From positions 124,001-188,000 of the forward strand of contig NZ_SACY01000001.1 in NCBI RefSeq assembly GCF_004005965.1: a stretch of DNA of 64,000 nt. The letters are read 5' to 3'. The stretch comes from Sandaracinomonas limnophila. Lineage in GTDB: Bacteria; Bacteroidota; Bacteroidia; Cytophagales; Spirosomataceae. A program made the translations under genes and the position numbers. This document shows positions 8,307 to 16,662 of the stretch, in pieces (within the stretch, counting starts at the first letter, position 1; every line of letters starts with the position of its first letter). The notes beneath the pieces are model-generated. The model searched no databases, was not told where the DNA came from, and worked only from the letters and a program-made list of their open reading frames with translations.

Positions 8307-9756
8307 ATTTCTTCGGCAATCTCGTCTTGAGGTTTTCCCAATACATTTTATAGACATCCCATTCGAAGAGTCGAGAGTCTTTGAGGGCAATACGCATAAA
8401 ATAAAATCCGATGAGTCCTAAAATGATATTGGCCATCCAGGCACCTATTTGTAAAAGTATTTTACCTTCTTTGGCCATCTTCTCTCCTTGCTGCGTGATG
8501 ATATACATCAATATGAAGAACGAAACAGCTACCACAATAGGTACACCAAACCCACCTTTTTTGATAATAGCGCCCAAAGGAGCTCCGATAAGGAACATAA
8601 CTAAAATGGCCAAACTATTCGTGAATTTGTGATGCCATTCTAAATTCGTTTTTTTCAATTCTAGATTTTGAGAATCAATGGCTGATTTGTTGGAACTTCC
8701 AAAACTGATTAAATTTTGGGCAGCTTGAAATGCATCCGATTTGATTTTAGGCTTATTTACAATTCCTGAATCTAATTTATTGATACGAGCTGCAACCCAA
8801 GAAGTATTGTGTTTTAGGGTTTTTAGAGCAATACTCGGATCTTTTCTGAAGTATAAAAAATAGACATTATAGGAAGCTTTGTAGCCGTTTTTGATGGTAT
8901 TGATTATTTTTTTCAAAGAATCGGCATCATAACTTAGCTCCACATTATTACGCATGATTTGGTTTCTGGAGAATTGGCTTTCGTCAGTTTTTTGTAAATC
9001 AAAAGCATCGAGCGACATCACCACCTTGCTTTTCCTAAATTGGTGAATGGCCACATCAGATTGATCTAAATTGGATCCCCTATCAGCATCTTCCAAATAA
9101 TCTTTTCCGTTAAACAACTCAAATACTAAGTACCTTTTGTTTAAAATCGTGTACATTTTAGCTGAATCAGCTATGGTAACGTGTCGATTTCCATCGTTTA
9201 AGGTATGGTCGTAAATTAAGACGTTTTTAAGTGTTTTATTGTCGGGATATTTTTTACTAACCTTGATGGCATACCCTGGTAAATCGGTGTAAAAAATACC
9301 TTCCTTTATATTTAAAGTCGTTTTTGTTGTTTTGATATCATATAATAAACTCCAACCTTTCAAATTTGCCCATGGCAAGGCGATGTTGGTAAACCAAAAC
9401 ATGAATACTGAGAAAAGGACCGCCAAGGCTATGATGGGTCTAAAAATTCGGATAATAGATATTCCAGCACTCTTTAAGGCAGTTAGTTCGAAGTTTTCAC
9501 CCAGTTTCCCAAAGGTCATTAAGGATGACATCAGGACTGCCAGTGGCATTGCCAAAGGTAAAGTGATGAGAGAAAAGTAAAAAAGTAATTGGAAATAGAC
9601 TTCAATGCCTAAATCTTTTCCGAATAGGTCGGCGAAATAGAACAGCAAAAGTCTTAATAAAAAGATAAAAATGACAACGATTAAAGTGAGAAAAAAGGGT
9701 CCTGCAAAAGCCTGAAGAACCAATTTGTCAATTTTTCGTAGATTAACTCCCAACAA
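8281..9756 (-). CDS. LptF/LptG-family permease (lipopolysaccharide export)
   Basis: A 491-residue YjgP/YjgQ-type protein: three membrane segments at the N-terminus (about 15-125), a large periplasmic beta domain (about 130-370), and three membrane segments near the C-terminus (about 385-460). In the Lpt complex such subunits pair with LptB to extract LPS from the inner membrane. No ATG precedes residue ~65, and the preceding gene's stop overlaps, so the start is TTG at 9756 or the adjacent TTG at 9753. This overlap of about 14 bases with the START-like gene suggests translational coupling. Whether it is LptF or LptG cannot be told. Confidence 0.88.
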   Translation of the reverse strand: MLGVNLRKIDKLVLQAFAGPFFLTLIVVIFIFLLRLLLFYFADLFGKDLGIEVYFQLLFYFSLITLPLAMPLAVLMSSLMTFGKLGENFELTALKSAGISIIRIFRPIIALAVLFSVFMFWFTNIALPWANLKGWSLLYDIKTTKTTLNIKEGIFYTDLPGYAIKVSKKYPDNKTLKNVLIYDHTLNDGNRHVTIADSAKMYTILNKRYLVFELFNGKDYLEDADRGSNLDQSDVAIHQFRKSKVVMSLDAFDLQKTDESQFSRNQIMRNNVELSYDADSLKKIINTIKNGYKASYNVYFLYFRKDPSIALKTLKHNTSWVAARINKLDSGIVNKPKIKSDAFQAAQNLISFGSSNKSAIDSQNLELKKTNLEWHHKFTNSLAILVMFLIGAPLGAIIKKGGFGVPIVVAVSFFILMYIITQQGEKMAKEGKILLQIGAWMANIILGLIGFYFMRIALKDSRLFEWDVYKMYWENLKTRLPKKFANPAKKV

Positions 9757-10129
9757 TTTCCTTTAATTTTTCGGTTAAAAATTCCCAAAGTTCTTCCGCA
9801 TCCTCATCTGATTTGAATTTTGAAGCGCTATCAATTATTTGTAGGTAAGTTGTATTAGAAACTTCACTTACATTTAATGACATATCTAAAATTCTTTTCG
9901 AGTCCCCTCCTCCATCAAATTCAAATTTGACAAATTTATTCAATTTACTTGAAACGAGATTAGCAAGGTGACTTTCATTGTCCCAAATCAAATTGAATTG
10001 TGTTGCGTTTTTCACAGTTACTTTGTCGGCAAACCATTGTTGCAAACCCGAAGCTGTACTTAAATAGGGGTACAAAACTTTAGGGGAAGCTTTTATTTCG
10101 AATTCAAATTGATATGCCTCGGATGCCAT
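9743..10129 (-). CDS. START-like domain protein
   Basis: A 128-residue cytoplasmic protein with the small START/AHSA1-like pattern: YQFEFEIKASPKVLYPYLSTASGLQQWFADKV near the N-terminus and a long C-terminal helix ending LWEFLTEKLKEIVGS. Proteins of this kind bind hydrophobic ligands in a helix-grip fold; Bacteroidota carry a conserved single-copy version of unknown function. I chose the ATG at 10129 (MASEAYQF); the frame extends 19 codons further to a non-ATG start. It lies upstream of and overlaps the LptF/G gene, which suggests a shared transcript. Confidence 0.8.
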   Translation of the reverse strand: MASEAYQFEFEIKASPKVLYPYLSTASGLQQWFADKVTVKNATQFNLIWDNESHLANLVSSKLNKFVKFEFDGGGDSKRILDMSLNVSEVSNTTYLQIIDSASKFKSDEDAEELWEFLTEKLKEIVGS

Positions 10130-10221
10130 AAACTTGGGTTTTAATTGCCTGTCTAACAAAGATATAAATATTCTGTAGAATAGCAATTATTTACAAATTT
10201 ACGAAGAATAATAAATAGTCC

Positions 10222-10252
10222 TTGCTTAAATTCGGCTTTTTTATTACTTTTG
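10222..10252 (+). promoter_or_regulatory. Promoter of tRNA-Met
   Basis: TTG (10222-10224), a 20-base spacer and TACTTTTG (10245-10252) match the Bacteroidota promoter exactly. The first base of the tRNA is at 10263, so transcription begins almost at the mature 5' end. Confidence 0.8.
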
Positions 10253-10262
10253 CAATCGATTT

Positions 10263-10336
10263 GGCGGGGTAGCTCAGATGGTTAGAGCGTTGGATTCATA
10301 ACCCAAAGGTCGGCAGTTCGATTCTGCTCCCCGCTA
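10263..10336 (+). tRNA. tRNA-Met (anticodon CAT)
   Basis: A full cloverleaf can be drawn: acceptor GGCGGGG/CCCCGCT, D stem GCTC/GAGC, anticodon stem TTGGA/CCCAA (with G-C and wobble pairs) with loop TTCATAA, T arm GGCAG-TTCGATT-CTGCT, discriminator A. The 3' CCA is not encoded. The first acceptor pair is G-T. A CAT anticodon may also belong to initiator tRNA or to tRNA-Ile modified at C34. The three G-C pairs expected at the base of an initiator anticodon stem are absent (TTGGA), so elongator Met is more likely. Confidence 0.95.
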
Positions 10337-10340
10337 CGAA

Positions 10341-10374
10341 AAAAAGACAAGCGAAGGCTTGTCTTTTTTGTTTG
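10341..10374 (+). terminator. Rho-independent terminator of tRNA-Met
   Basis: Arms AAAAGACAAGC and GCTTGTCTTTT with a GAAG loop, followed by a T-rich tract. It begins a few bases after the tRNA. Confidence 0.9.
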
Positions 10375-10387
10375 TAACAAATCAAGC

Positions 10388-10428
10388 GGAGCCTTCGAGT
10401 TTTCTCGCTTCGCTCGACCTCAGGCTCC
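10388..10428. repeat. GC-rich 41-nt palindromic element, copy 1
   Basis: Outer arms GGAGCCT/AGGCTCC and inner arms TCGAG/CTCGA around a CGCTTCG core. It is the reverse complement, with a few mismatches, of the element at 10511-10551. It is far more GC-rich than its surroundings. Confidence 0.85.
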
Positions 10429-10510
10429 TATTTCGGTTTTTAAACAAATCCTCATAAATAAAAAAAAATTAAAGATACCTTTCAAACTCAGGTGTCAGTA
10501 TATAGTTTAA

Positions 10511-10551
10511 GGAGACTGAGGCCGAGCGAAGCGAGGAAACTCGAAGCCTCC
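10511..10551. repeat. GC-rich 41-nt palindromic element, copy 2 (inverted)
   Basis: Inverted copy of 10388-10428. Its flanks extend the palindrome (GTTTAAGGAG at 10505 and CTCCTTAAAC ending at 10557), so the TAA stop of the broken glycosidase gene (10552-10554) lies in the stem. It can act as the 3' hairpin of that transcript. Confidence 0.85.
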
Positions 10552-12183
10552 TTAAACACTTTCCACAATCAATACAAACGCCTGCCCTTTCCACGGAGAG
10601 GAATAGGATTTAAACATTTGATAAGTTTCAATTTCTTCTTTTGTTTCTCCAGTGAAAATGTTAAAATAAGTAACTTTTACTTGGTTGCTTTCCGGTTTTG
10701 GGATAACTGTATTAATGAAATCATTTTCTTTTGGAACAAAGTACAGATACAAACTTTTGTCGTTTGTTAAAGGATATCCGCTGGTGGAGAAATTATCAAT
10801 TCCTATCCTACTGTTAATCGTTAATTTGGGTTTGTAGGCCTTTAATTCATTGAAATTGTACTTTGTAAATAGAGTGTTCAAATGTTTGTAATAATCAAAC
10901 CTTGGTTTGGGAATTTTATTGAGTTGAAGCGCATCGTAAATCACAATATCCCAAGAAGTATTTTGCCAATAATAGGTGGAGTAAACTCCCGCAAAAACAC
11001 ATTGATAATTACGCTATAAACAGATATCCGGATTGGTATAATTTCCCACAAAGGTTGCATAAGGTCCTTTTTCATAGCCCCCATGTTCAATATTCATAAT
11101 GGGTTTATTCGGATACTTTTGAACGGCATCAATCGTATTGGAATACAAATCCGATCGCCAATTTTGAATGGAAATGAAATCTACTTTTTCGGGTTCGCGA
11201 GAACAATATTCGTAGTCGTGCACCGTAATTAAGTGCTTGTAGGCATCATTTTTGCGAATTCTTTCAATACGCTCGTTGATGTAAGGGATGTCGCAGCGAC
11301 CATAATCTAAAGCTTCCTTCGACACATCCCAAATGATGTTGGGATAAGCTTGGTATCTTTTAATAATGTAATCAAAATACTGATTATCTTCTTTGGAATA
11401 CATTTTTGGCCAATTGACTTTCTTGTTCCAAACGTAAATCATTAAATGAGAGGCTAATCCATTTTCGTGCAATAATTGAATTTTTCGATCCAAGTTTTTG
11501 AAAAAATCGATATTTAATTCAGTGAAATCGGGCGATTCATTAGTGCCTTTAAAAACACTGTAATTCGGCTTTTTATAATCATATTGTGCAGGAATATCCT
11601 TTGCAACGGGCCAACCAACGTTGTAGGCATAAACATTCATTACGACCTGGTTAAATCCATTGGATTTGATGGATTCAATAATTTGTTTGGATTGAATTAA
11701 ATTGTTGTTTTCGGGGTAATCCAAAGCAAACAACCAATCCAATTCAAAGGCTAAAGCGAAATAAGGTTTATCGTTTTGGTAAGCAAATTTTTGTGGATTT
11801 TTTGAATCGATTTGAATTTTGGGAAGCTTAGTAAGGGAACTTTGCGCCTTAGAAATTACTTGTCCAGATAAGCCATTTAAGTCTTTTTGATCAGAATTTA
11901 CTTGGAATGTATATTTTCCTATTTTCTCCGGATTAAAACGAATCACAAATTCATCATTTCCATTGTAAAATCCAGGCACAGAAATGGATTCCTTATTTTC
12001 AAAATTGAAAACGGCTCGAAACTCAACATCAAAAGGTTTGGCTTGTTTAGATTTAAAAACAATATCTATCGGCTGATTTTGTTCAGTTGAATAGGTTTGT
12101 TTAGGTTTAAATGGTAAGTAATCTTGAGAATAACTCAAGAAATGTAAACTTATTAAGAGAAGAATTAGGGATTTTTTAAACAT
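10552..12183 (-). pseudogene. Glycoside hydrolase (DUF5060 + DUF4038-like barrel), interrupted by in-frame TAG
   Basis: Read through a TAG at 11014-11016 (codon 390), one uninterrupted frame of 543 sense residues results. Parts in order: signal peptide ending SYSQ; DUF5060-like beta domain (about 25-110); TIM-barrel glycosidase of the DUF4038/apiosidase-like type with IIWDVSKEALDYG (candidate acid/base Glu) and NIEHGGYE (candidate nucleophile); after the TAG the barrel end and a C-terminal beta domain (about 450-543). Both halves stay in frame and look conserved, so the damage is a single base change, a sequencing error, or read-through. I chose the ATG at 12183; a TTG at 12198 lies in the upstream 7-bp array. 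An ORF-calling program would split it into 11014-12183 and 10552-10944. Confidence 0.8.
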
Positions 12184-12189
12184 TCCTAA

Positions 12190-12244
12190 AATTAACAATT
12201 AACAATTAACAATTAACAATTAACAATTAACAATTAACAATTAA
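12190..12244. repeat. Perfect heptanucleotide tandem array (AATTAAC)
   Basis: Almost eight perfect copies of AATTAAC. It fills the whole spacer between the tail-fibre-like gene, whose TAA stop (12241-12243) it supplies, and the broken glycosidase gene, whose ATG is seven bases past its edge. Confidence 0.93.
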
Positions 12245-15200
12245 TATATCTGTTGTAAGGTTACAATTAAAGAAGGAATTTCTGGCCTGATGGGACTAGT
12301 TCTAGCTCCTTGCGATTTGATAATTAAATTAGTGGCTGATCCACTCCACATAATTTCAACATAATCATTTGCATTTAGGTTCAGGAAAAAATTCCAAGCT
12401 GCAACAGTAGGTGCTGAGGTAGCAGTTCCTCCTGTGATTGAAATGTCTGTAGCAGAGTATGCAATGTCTGATTCATTTTTACGAAGCCAGATAGAAACAT
12501 CTTCTGCAGATGTTCCTGTTGACCGATCCAATTGGGCAGAAAACTGCAAATTGTATTTTCCTGCATTTGCAACTTTTATTCGGGTTGGTACACCATTTCC
12601 ATTCGATTCAATCGATACTCCGGAGGCAAAATCGGTAGTATTTAATTTCATGGCGTAGGCTGTATTTGCTAGAGCTAAGGTTTGAATTGATGTGTCATAA
12701 AATGCCCCATAGGATGCAGTTGAAACAGAATTTGTACCCTTTCCAAGGAGAATTCCATTTAAATTGGCTGTTCCAGTTCCTCCTTTGTTTACAGAGATTG
12801 TTGAACCATTCCACGTACCAGAGCTGATGGTACCCACAGAAGTTAAACTTGAGGATACTATATTTGATGCTAAGGTTGTACCTGTTAAAGCGGAGGCTTC
12901 TGCTGGAATGGTAATATTTGTGGACCCATCAAATGAAACACCATTAATATCTCTTGCGGTAGATAATTTTGAGGCAGTAGTTGCTGAAATAGCATTTGCA
13001 TTTTGCTCTAATTTGTTGTCTAATGCAGTTTGAGTAGCAGTAGAAATAGGCTTGTTCAAATCTGAAGTGTTGTCTACGTTGCTCAAGCCTATTGTAGCTT
13101 TATCTAGTGTTTGAAATGTTTTATCACCTCTAAAATATTGAGAGTTAGTTCCTGCTGAAATACTTGGTTCAGCACCCAGAGCTGTTCTTGCGTTGGCCGC
13201 ATTAGTTGCACCTGTACCTCCATTTGAAATTGAAATTGGAGTTCCATTCCAAGTTCCAGAGCTGATGGTACCCACAGAAGTTAAACTTGAGGATACAATA
13301 TTTGATGCTAAAGTTGTACCTGTTAATGAGGAGGCTTCTGCTGGGATGGTAATATTTGTGGACCCATCAAATGAAATACCATTTATATTTCTTGCTGTAG
13401 TCAATTTTGTCGCTGAAGTTGCTGAAGCTGCATTTGCATTTAGAGCTAATTTGGTGTCTAATGCAGTTTGAGTAGCAGAAGAAATGGGCTTGTTCAAATC
13501 TGAAGTGTTGTCTACGTTGCTCAAGCCTATTGTAGCTTTATCTAGTGTTTGAAATGTTTTATCACCTCTAAAATATTGAGAGGTAGTTCCTGCTGAAATA
13601 CTTGGTTCGGCACCTAGGGCAGTTCTCGCGGTGGCAGCAGTAGTTGCACCTGTACCTCCATTCGCAATTGAAATAGTAGTTCCATTCCATGTTCCAGATG
13701 AAATTGTTCCCACGGAAGTTAAACTCGATGAAATAACTCCTGATGCTAATGTAGTACCTGTTAAGGCAGAGGCATCTGTGAAGCCACTTCCACCGGTTGG
13801 AATGGTGATGTCGGCAGTGCCATCAAAAGCTACTCCATTAATGTTTCTAGCAGTGGCCAGTTTTGTGCTAGTGGCTGAATTACCAGCCATACTTCCTGAA
13901 ACTGTATTTTCAATAAAGGTTTTTACGGCTAATTGAGATGGGTATCTGTCGTTATTTGCAGATGCTCCTCCTAAACTAACGCTATTTGATTTATTGCTTA
14001 GATCTTCTTTGTTATTAATAGCTGTTAATGTAGCTGAGGATACAGGTTTGTCTGCATCAGAAGTATTGTTTACATTGCCTAATCCTAATGCTGTTCTAGC
14101 AGTTTCAGCGGTAGTGGCTCCTGTACCTCCTTTTGCAATTGAAATTGTAGTTCCATTCCATGTTCCAGATGAAATTGTTCCCACGGAAGTTAAACTAGAT
14201 GAAACAACTCCTGATGCTAATGTAGTACCTGTTAAGGCAGAGGCATCTGTGGAGGCACTTCCACCGGTTGGAATGGTGATGTTGGCAGTGCCATCAAAAG
14301 CAACACCATTGATGGTTCTTGCTGTAGTTAATTTAGTAGCAGAATTTGCAATAGTAGCAGAATTGGCAGTTGTGGCAATGGTAGCTGTAGCTGCGTTTCC
14401 GCTTGTATTTTGATTCCAAGTTGGAACTGTACCTGTTAATAAGGAGTATGGAATTCCACCTGCAGTTAAATTTCCCACGGAGGTTAAACTAGAAGATACA
14501 ACTCCTGATGCTAATGTAGTACCTGTTAAGGCAGAGGCATCTGTGGAGCCACTTCCACCGGTTGGAATGGTGATGTCGGCAGTGCCATCAAAAGCAATAC
14601 CATTGATCGTTCTTGCGGTAGTCAATTTAGTAGCAGAAGTGGCATTTTCATTAATGCCTAATTTGTTTGCTAAAGCCGATTGAGTCGCTGTTGAAATAGG
14701 CTTGTCAGCATCTGAAGTATTTTCAACATTCGAAAGTCCTACTGTATTTTTAGTTAAAATTTGCCATGTTTTATCTCCTCGAAAATATTGGTTTGTATTT
14801 CCTGAAAGTATCAATGGTTCATCACCTGTAGAAGTAGTAATTGTAATATCTGAAGTGCCATCAAAAATAATTCCATTTATTTTTTTTGCATTTAATAATT
14901 TTGTAGAAGTAGCCGCATTTCCTTTAATATCTCCAATAATTTTACTTCCTTCTAAACCAATTATTTTTTCATTTGGAATTGGAGTATTGAATAAATTATC
15001 TACATATACCTTAGAAGTTTTCAGGCCTAATTGAATGTTGTAAGGTTTAAGCATGGAGCTTGTATCGGCAATATTCAATTTTTTTTCTAGTCCAATTACA
15101 TTATTTGCTGTGATGGCATGAGGGACAAGTCCTATTGGTGAAGTTCCTAAATCAATTAAGTTACCAGAATATTCTAATCCATTGGAAAAGTTTTCTGGTA

Positions 15201-15540
15201 AGATGGCAATTTTAATATTTAAAAAGTAATTGGATTCTTGCCATAAAATATCTCTGATGGATGCATTTAGTCCGTCAATTTTTTTTCCAGTGCCAAGTTG
15301 TAAATTAAATATCCCAGATTCGTTCGTTTTAGATAAAAAAACCTCTTTTAAACATAATTGGCCATTTACATTTGAATTTAAAATACTTGTTTCAATAAAT
15401 AGTGATTTTCCTTTGGCAGGATTATTAAATTGATCTCTAGCTAGGGCCTGAAAATGAATACCACTTGTGTTTTGTGCAATTGAATAAAATGAAAAAAAAT
15501 AACTTATTAAAATGATTGTTATGGATAGGTTCGCTTTCAT
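12241..15540 (-). CDS. Giant exported protein with phage-tail-fibre-like repeats and a C1q-like end
   Basis: A 1099-residue protein with a signal peptide (MKANLSITIILISYFFSFYS...). After a ~150-residue head (GIHFQALARD..., shared with the protein at 21474) come repeats typical of long tail fibres of phages: NGVAFDGTADITIP, ALTGTTLASGVVSSSLTSVG, GTISSGTWNGTTIS, SQYFRGDKTFQTLDK and LSNVDNTSDLNKPIS. The DNA repeats with a period of 438 bases over 12.8-13.7 kb. The last ~150 residues (from about 945) look like a C1q/TNF-type jelly roll. It has neither a T9SS domain nor neighbouring phage genes, so I read it as a host surface fibre. It lies 11 bases behind the T9SS cargo gene in the same orientation, probably one operon. 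Confidence 0.75.
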   Translation of the reverse strand: MKANLSITIILISYFFSFYSIAQNTSGIHFQALARDQFNNPAKGKSLFIETSILNSNVNGQLCLKEVFLSKTNESGIFNLQLGTGKKIDGLNASIRDILWQESNYFLNIKIAILPENFSNGLEYSGNLIDLGTSPIGLVPHAITANNVIGLEKKLNIADTSSMLKPYNIQLGLKTSKVYVDNLFNTPIPNEKIIGLEGSKIIGDIKGNAATSTKLLNAKKINGIIFDGTSDITITTSTGDEPLILSGNTNQYFRGDKTWQILTKNTVGLSNVENTSDADKPISTATQSALANKLGINENATSATKLTTARTINGIAFDGTADITIPTGGSGSTDASALTGTTLASGVVSSSLTSVGNLTAGGIPYSLLTGTVPTWNQNTSGNAATATIATTANSATIANSATKLTTARTINGVAFDGTANITIPTGGSASTDASALTGTTLASGVVSSSLTSVGTISSGTWNGTTISIAKGGTGATTAETARTALGLGNVNNTSDADKPVSSATLTAINNKEDLSNKSNSVSLGGASANNDRYPSQLAVKTFIENTVSGSMAGNSATSTKLATARNINGVAFDGTADITIPTGGSGFTDASALTGTTLASGVISSSLTSVGTISSGTWNGTTISIANGGTGATTAATARTALGAEPSISAGTTSQYFRGDKTFQTLDKATIGLSNVDNTSDLNKPISSATQTALDTKLALNANAASATSATKLTTARNINGISFDGSTNITIPAEASSLTGTTLASNIVSSSLTSVGTISSGTWNGTPISISNGGTGATNAANARTALGAEPSISAGTNSQYFRGDKTFQTLDKATIGLSNVDNTSDLNKPISTATQTALDNKLEQNANAISATTASKLSTARDINGVSFDGSTNITIPAEASALTGTTLASNIVSSSLTSVGTISSGTWNGSTISVNKGGTGTANLNGILLGKGTNSVSTASYGAFYDTSIQTLALANTAYAMKLNTTDFASGVSIESNGNGVPTRIKVANAGKYNLQFSAQLDRSTGTSAEDVSIWLRKNESDIAYSATDISITGGTATSAPTVAAWNFFLNLNANDYVEIMWSGSATNLIIKSQGARTSPIRPEIPSLIVTLQQIY

Positions 15541-15551
15541 AGATATAAAAT

Positions 15552-16052
15552 TTAATCAACTTTCAAGACTTTAGTAGAAGTTATAAAAAGAGGAGATTCT
15601 ATTGAAATAAAATAAGTTCCTGGTGCTAGATTACTAAAATCTATGTTTAATCCATTTAAAATTGAAATTCCAGTTTCTTCACTCTGTTTGACTATTAATC
15701 CTAGAATTGAATAGATTCTTAAAATATATTTATCTTCTAACGGTATTTGCTTTGCAAATTTTACCAGTGCATTAGACTTAAGAGGATTAGGGAAAATAAG
15801 TAGATAATTGTCTTTTAATTGATTGGATATTTCACAGGTGATTACAAATTCACCTGTAGATCTAGCACCCAAATAAATAATTAAACCGTTTTCAATTTGT
15901 ATACAGGAATTATTATTTTTAAAAACTGTGGGGTTTGAAAAGGTTGGGTAGCTATTTAGGTTTCCAAAACTGGACATACTGAATTGTTGTCCGAAACTAA
16001 GGCTAGGATTTATAATAGTAAAAAATATAAATAGATAAAGTAGCTTTTTCAT
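15552..16052 (-). CDS. Small exported protein with T9SS C-terminal sorting domain
   Basis: A 166-residue protein: signal peptide (MKKLLYLFIFFTIINPSLSFGQ), a short unique middle of ~60 residues containing one Cys pair, and a type A T9SS sorting domain from about residue 90 (LLIFPNPLKSNALVKF ... LAPGTYFISIES ... KVLKVD). The cargo part is too short for a known enzyme. The middle resembles the head of polymer-like adhesins but I do not recognise it. The ATG at 16052 is chosen over an upstream TTG. It precedes the tail-fibre-like gene by 11 bases, so the two proteins probably act together at the surface. Confidence 0.75.
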   Translation of the reverse strand: MKKLLYLFIFFTIINPSLSFGQQFSMSSFGNLNSYPTFSNPTVFKNNNSCIQIENGLIIYLGARSTGEFVITCEISNQLKDNYLLIFPNPLKSNALVKFAKQIPLEDKYILRIYSILGLIVKQSEETGISILNGLNIDFSNLAPGTYFISIESPLFITSTKVLKVD

Positions 16053-16109
16053 CGAAAAGCATTTTTTCCTCAATCTACAACATTTTTTTTATGGACAATA
16101 AATTAATCT

Positions 16110-16565
16110 TTAATTCTTTACATACTGCACCACCTCAACCCCAAATCTCCTCAGAAAATCAACCCCTTCATCGCTTGGTATTCCTTTGTAGGCTGCATAA
16201 GATTTCAAAAAAATCACCTTTTCTATCTTCATTGAATAGATAATTCTTGCACATGAAATGCAAGGAGATAATGTCACATAAAGGGTTGAACCTTCTACAC
16301 TTGCTCCGTTTTTAGACGCATAAAGTATTGCGTTTTGTTCAGCGTGCAATGCCAAGGAGCAAGAACCTTTAGAGTCTCTCGGACATCCATCTGGCCCAAA
16401 TTCTTCATCGCAATTATGTGTTCCAGCCGGCGGACCATTATACCCAATTGATATAATGCGTGTGTCTTTTGTCAACACAGCCCCCACTTGTGCCTTGGTA
16501 CAATGAGATTTTTGCGCCAAATTTTGCGCTAAATCCATGAATATTTGATCAAAACCGATTTTCAC
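16110..16565 (-). CDS. dCMP deaminase / ComE operon protein 2-type zinc deaminase
   Basis: A 151-residue cytidine/deoxycytidylate deaminase. The zinc site is complete: HAEQNAI (His, catalytic Glu) and LSPCISCARII (two Cys). The family block ISIGYNGPPAGTHNCDE is present. It makes dUMP from dCMP for thymidylate synthesis. The start is a GTG at 16565 giving MKIGFDQIFMDLA, which fits the family's N-terminal FDxIYM pattern. Residues before it (LIVNCELLIV) are only translated repeat sequence. The GTG itself is made by the last unit of the 7-bp array, so the array is the gene's 5' leader. Confidence 0.9.
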   Translation of the reverse strand: MKIGFDQIFMDLAQNLAQKSHCTKAQVGAVLTKDTRIISIGYNGPPAGTHNCDEEFGPDGCPRDSKGSCSLALHAEQNAILYASKNGASVEGSTLYVTLSPCISCARIIYSMKIEKVIFLKSYAAYKGIPSDEGVDFLRRFGVEVVQYVKN

Positions 16566-16662
16566 AATTAACAATTCACAATTAACAATTAACAATTAAC
16601 AATTCACAATTAACAATTCACAATTAACAATTAACAATTAACAATTAACAATTAACAATTAA
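16561..16662. repeat. Long heptanucleotide tandem array (AATTAAC/AATTCAC)
   Basis: About fourteen units of AATTAAC with interspersed AATTCAC variants, the longest array in the window. On the minus strand it provides the TAA stop of the SlyD-type gene (16661-16659) at one end and the GTG start of the deaminase gene (16565-16563) at the other. Confidence 0.93.

Noticed and set aside
10492-10770. 92-aa plus-strand frame over the GC-rich palindrome
   Set aside because: It begins in the REP-like element and is antisense to the C-terminal domain of the broken glycosidase.
12434-14413. Series of plus-strand open frames (Val/Pro-rich, 74-139 aa) opposite the first fibre gene
   Set aside because: They repeat with the period of the fibre gene's coding repeats and have the skewed composition of antisense translation; no starts or domains support them.
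16561-16662. CRISPR array
   Set aside because: The repeat unit is 7 bp without spacers, and no cas genes are present.
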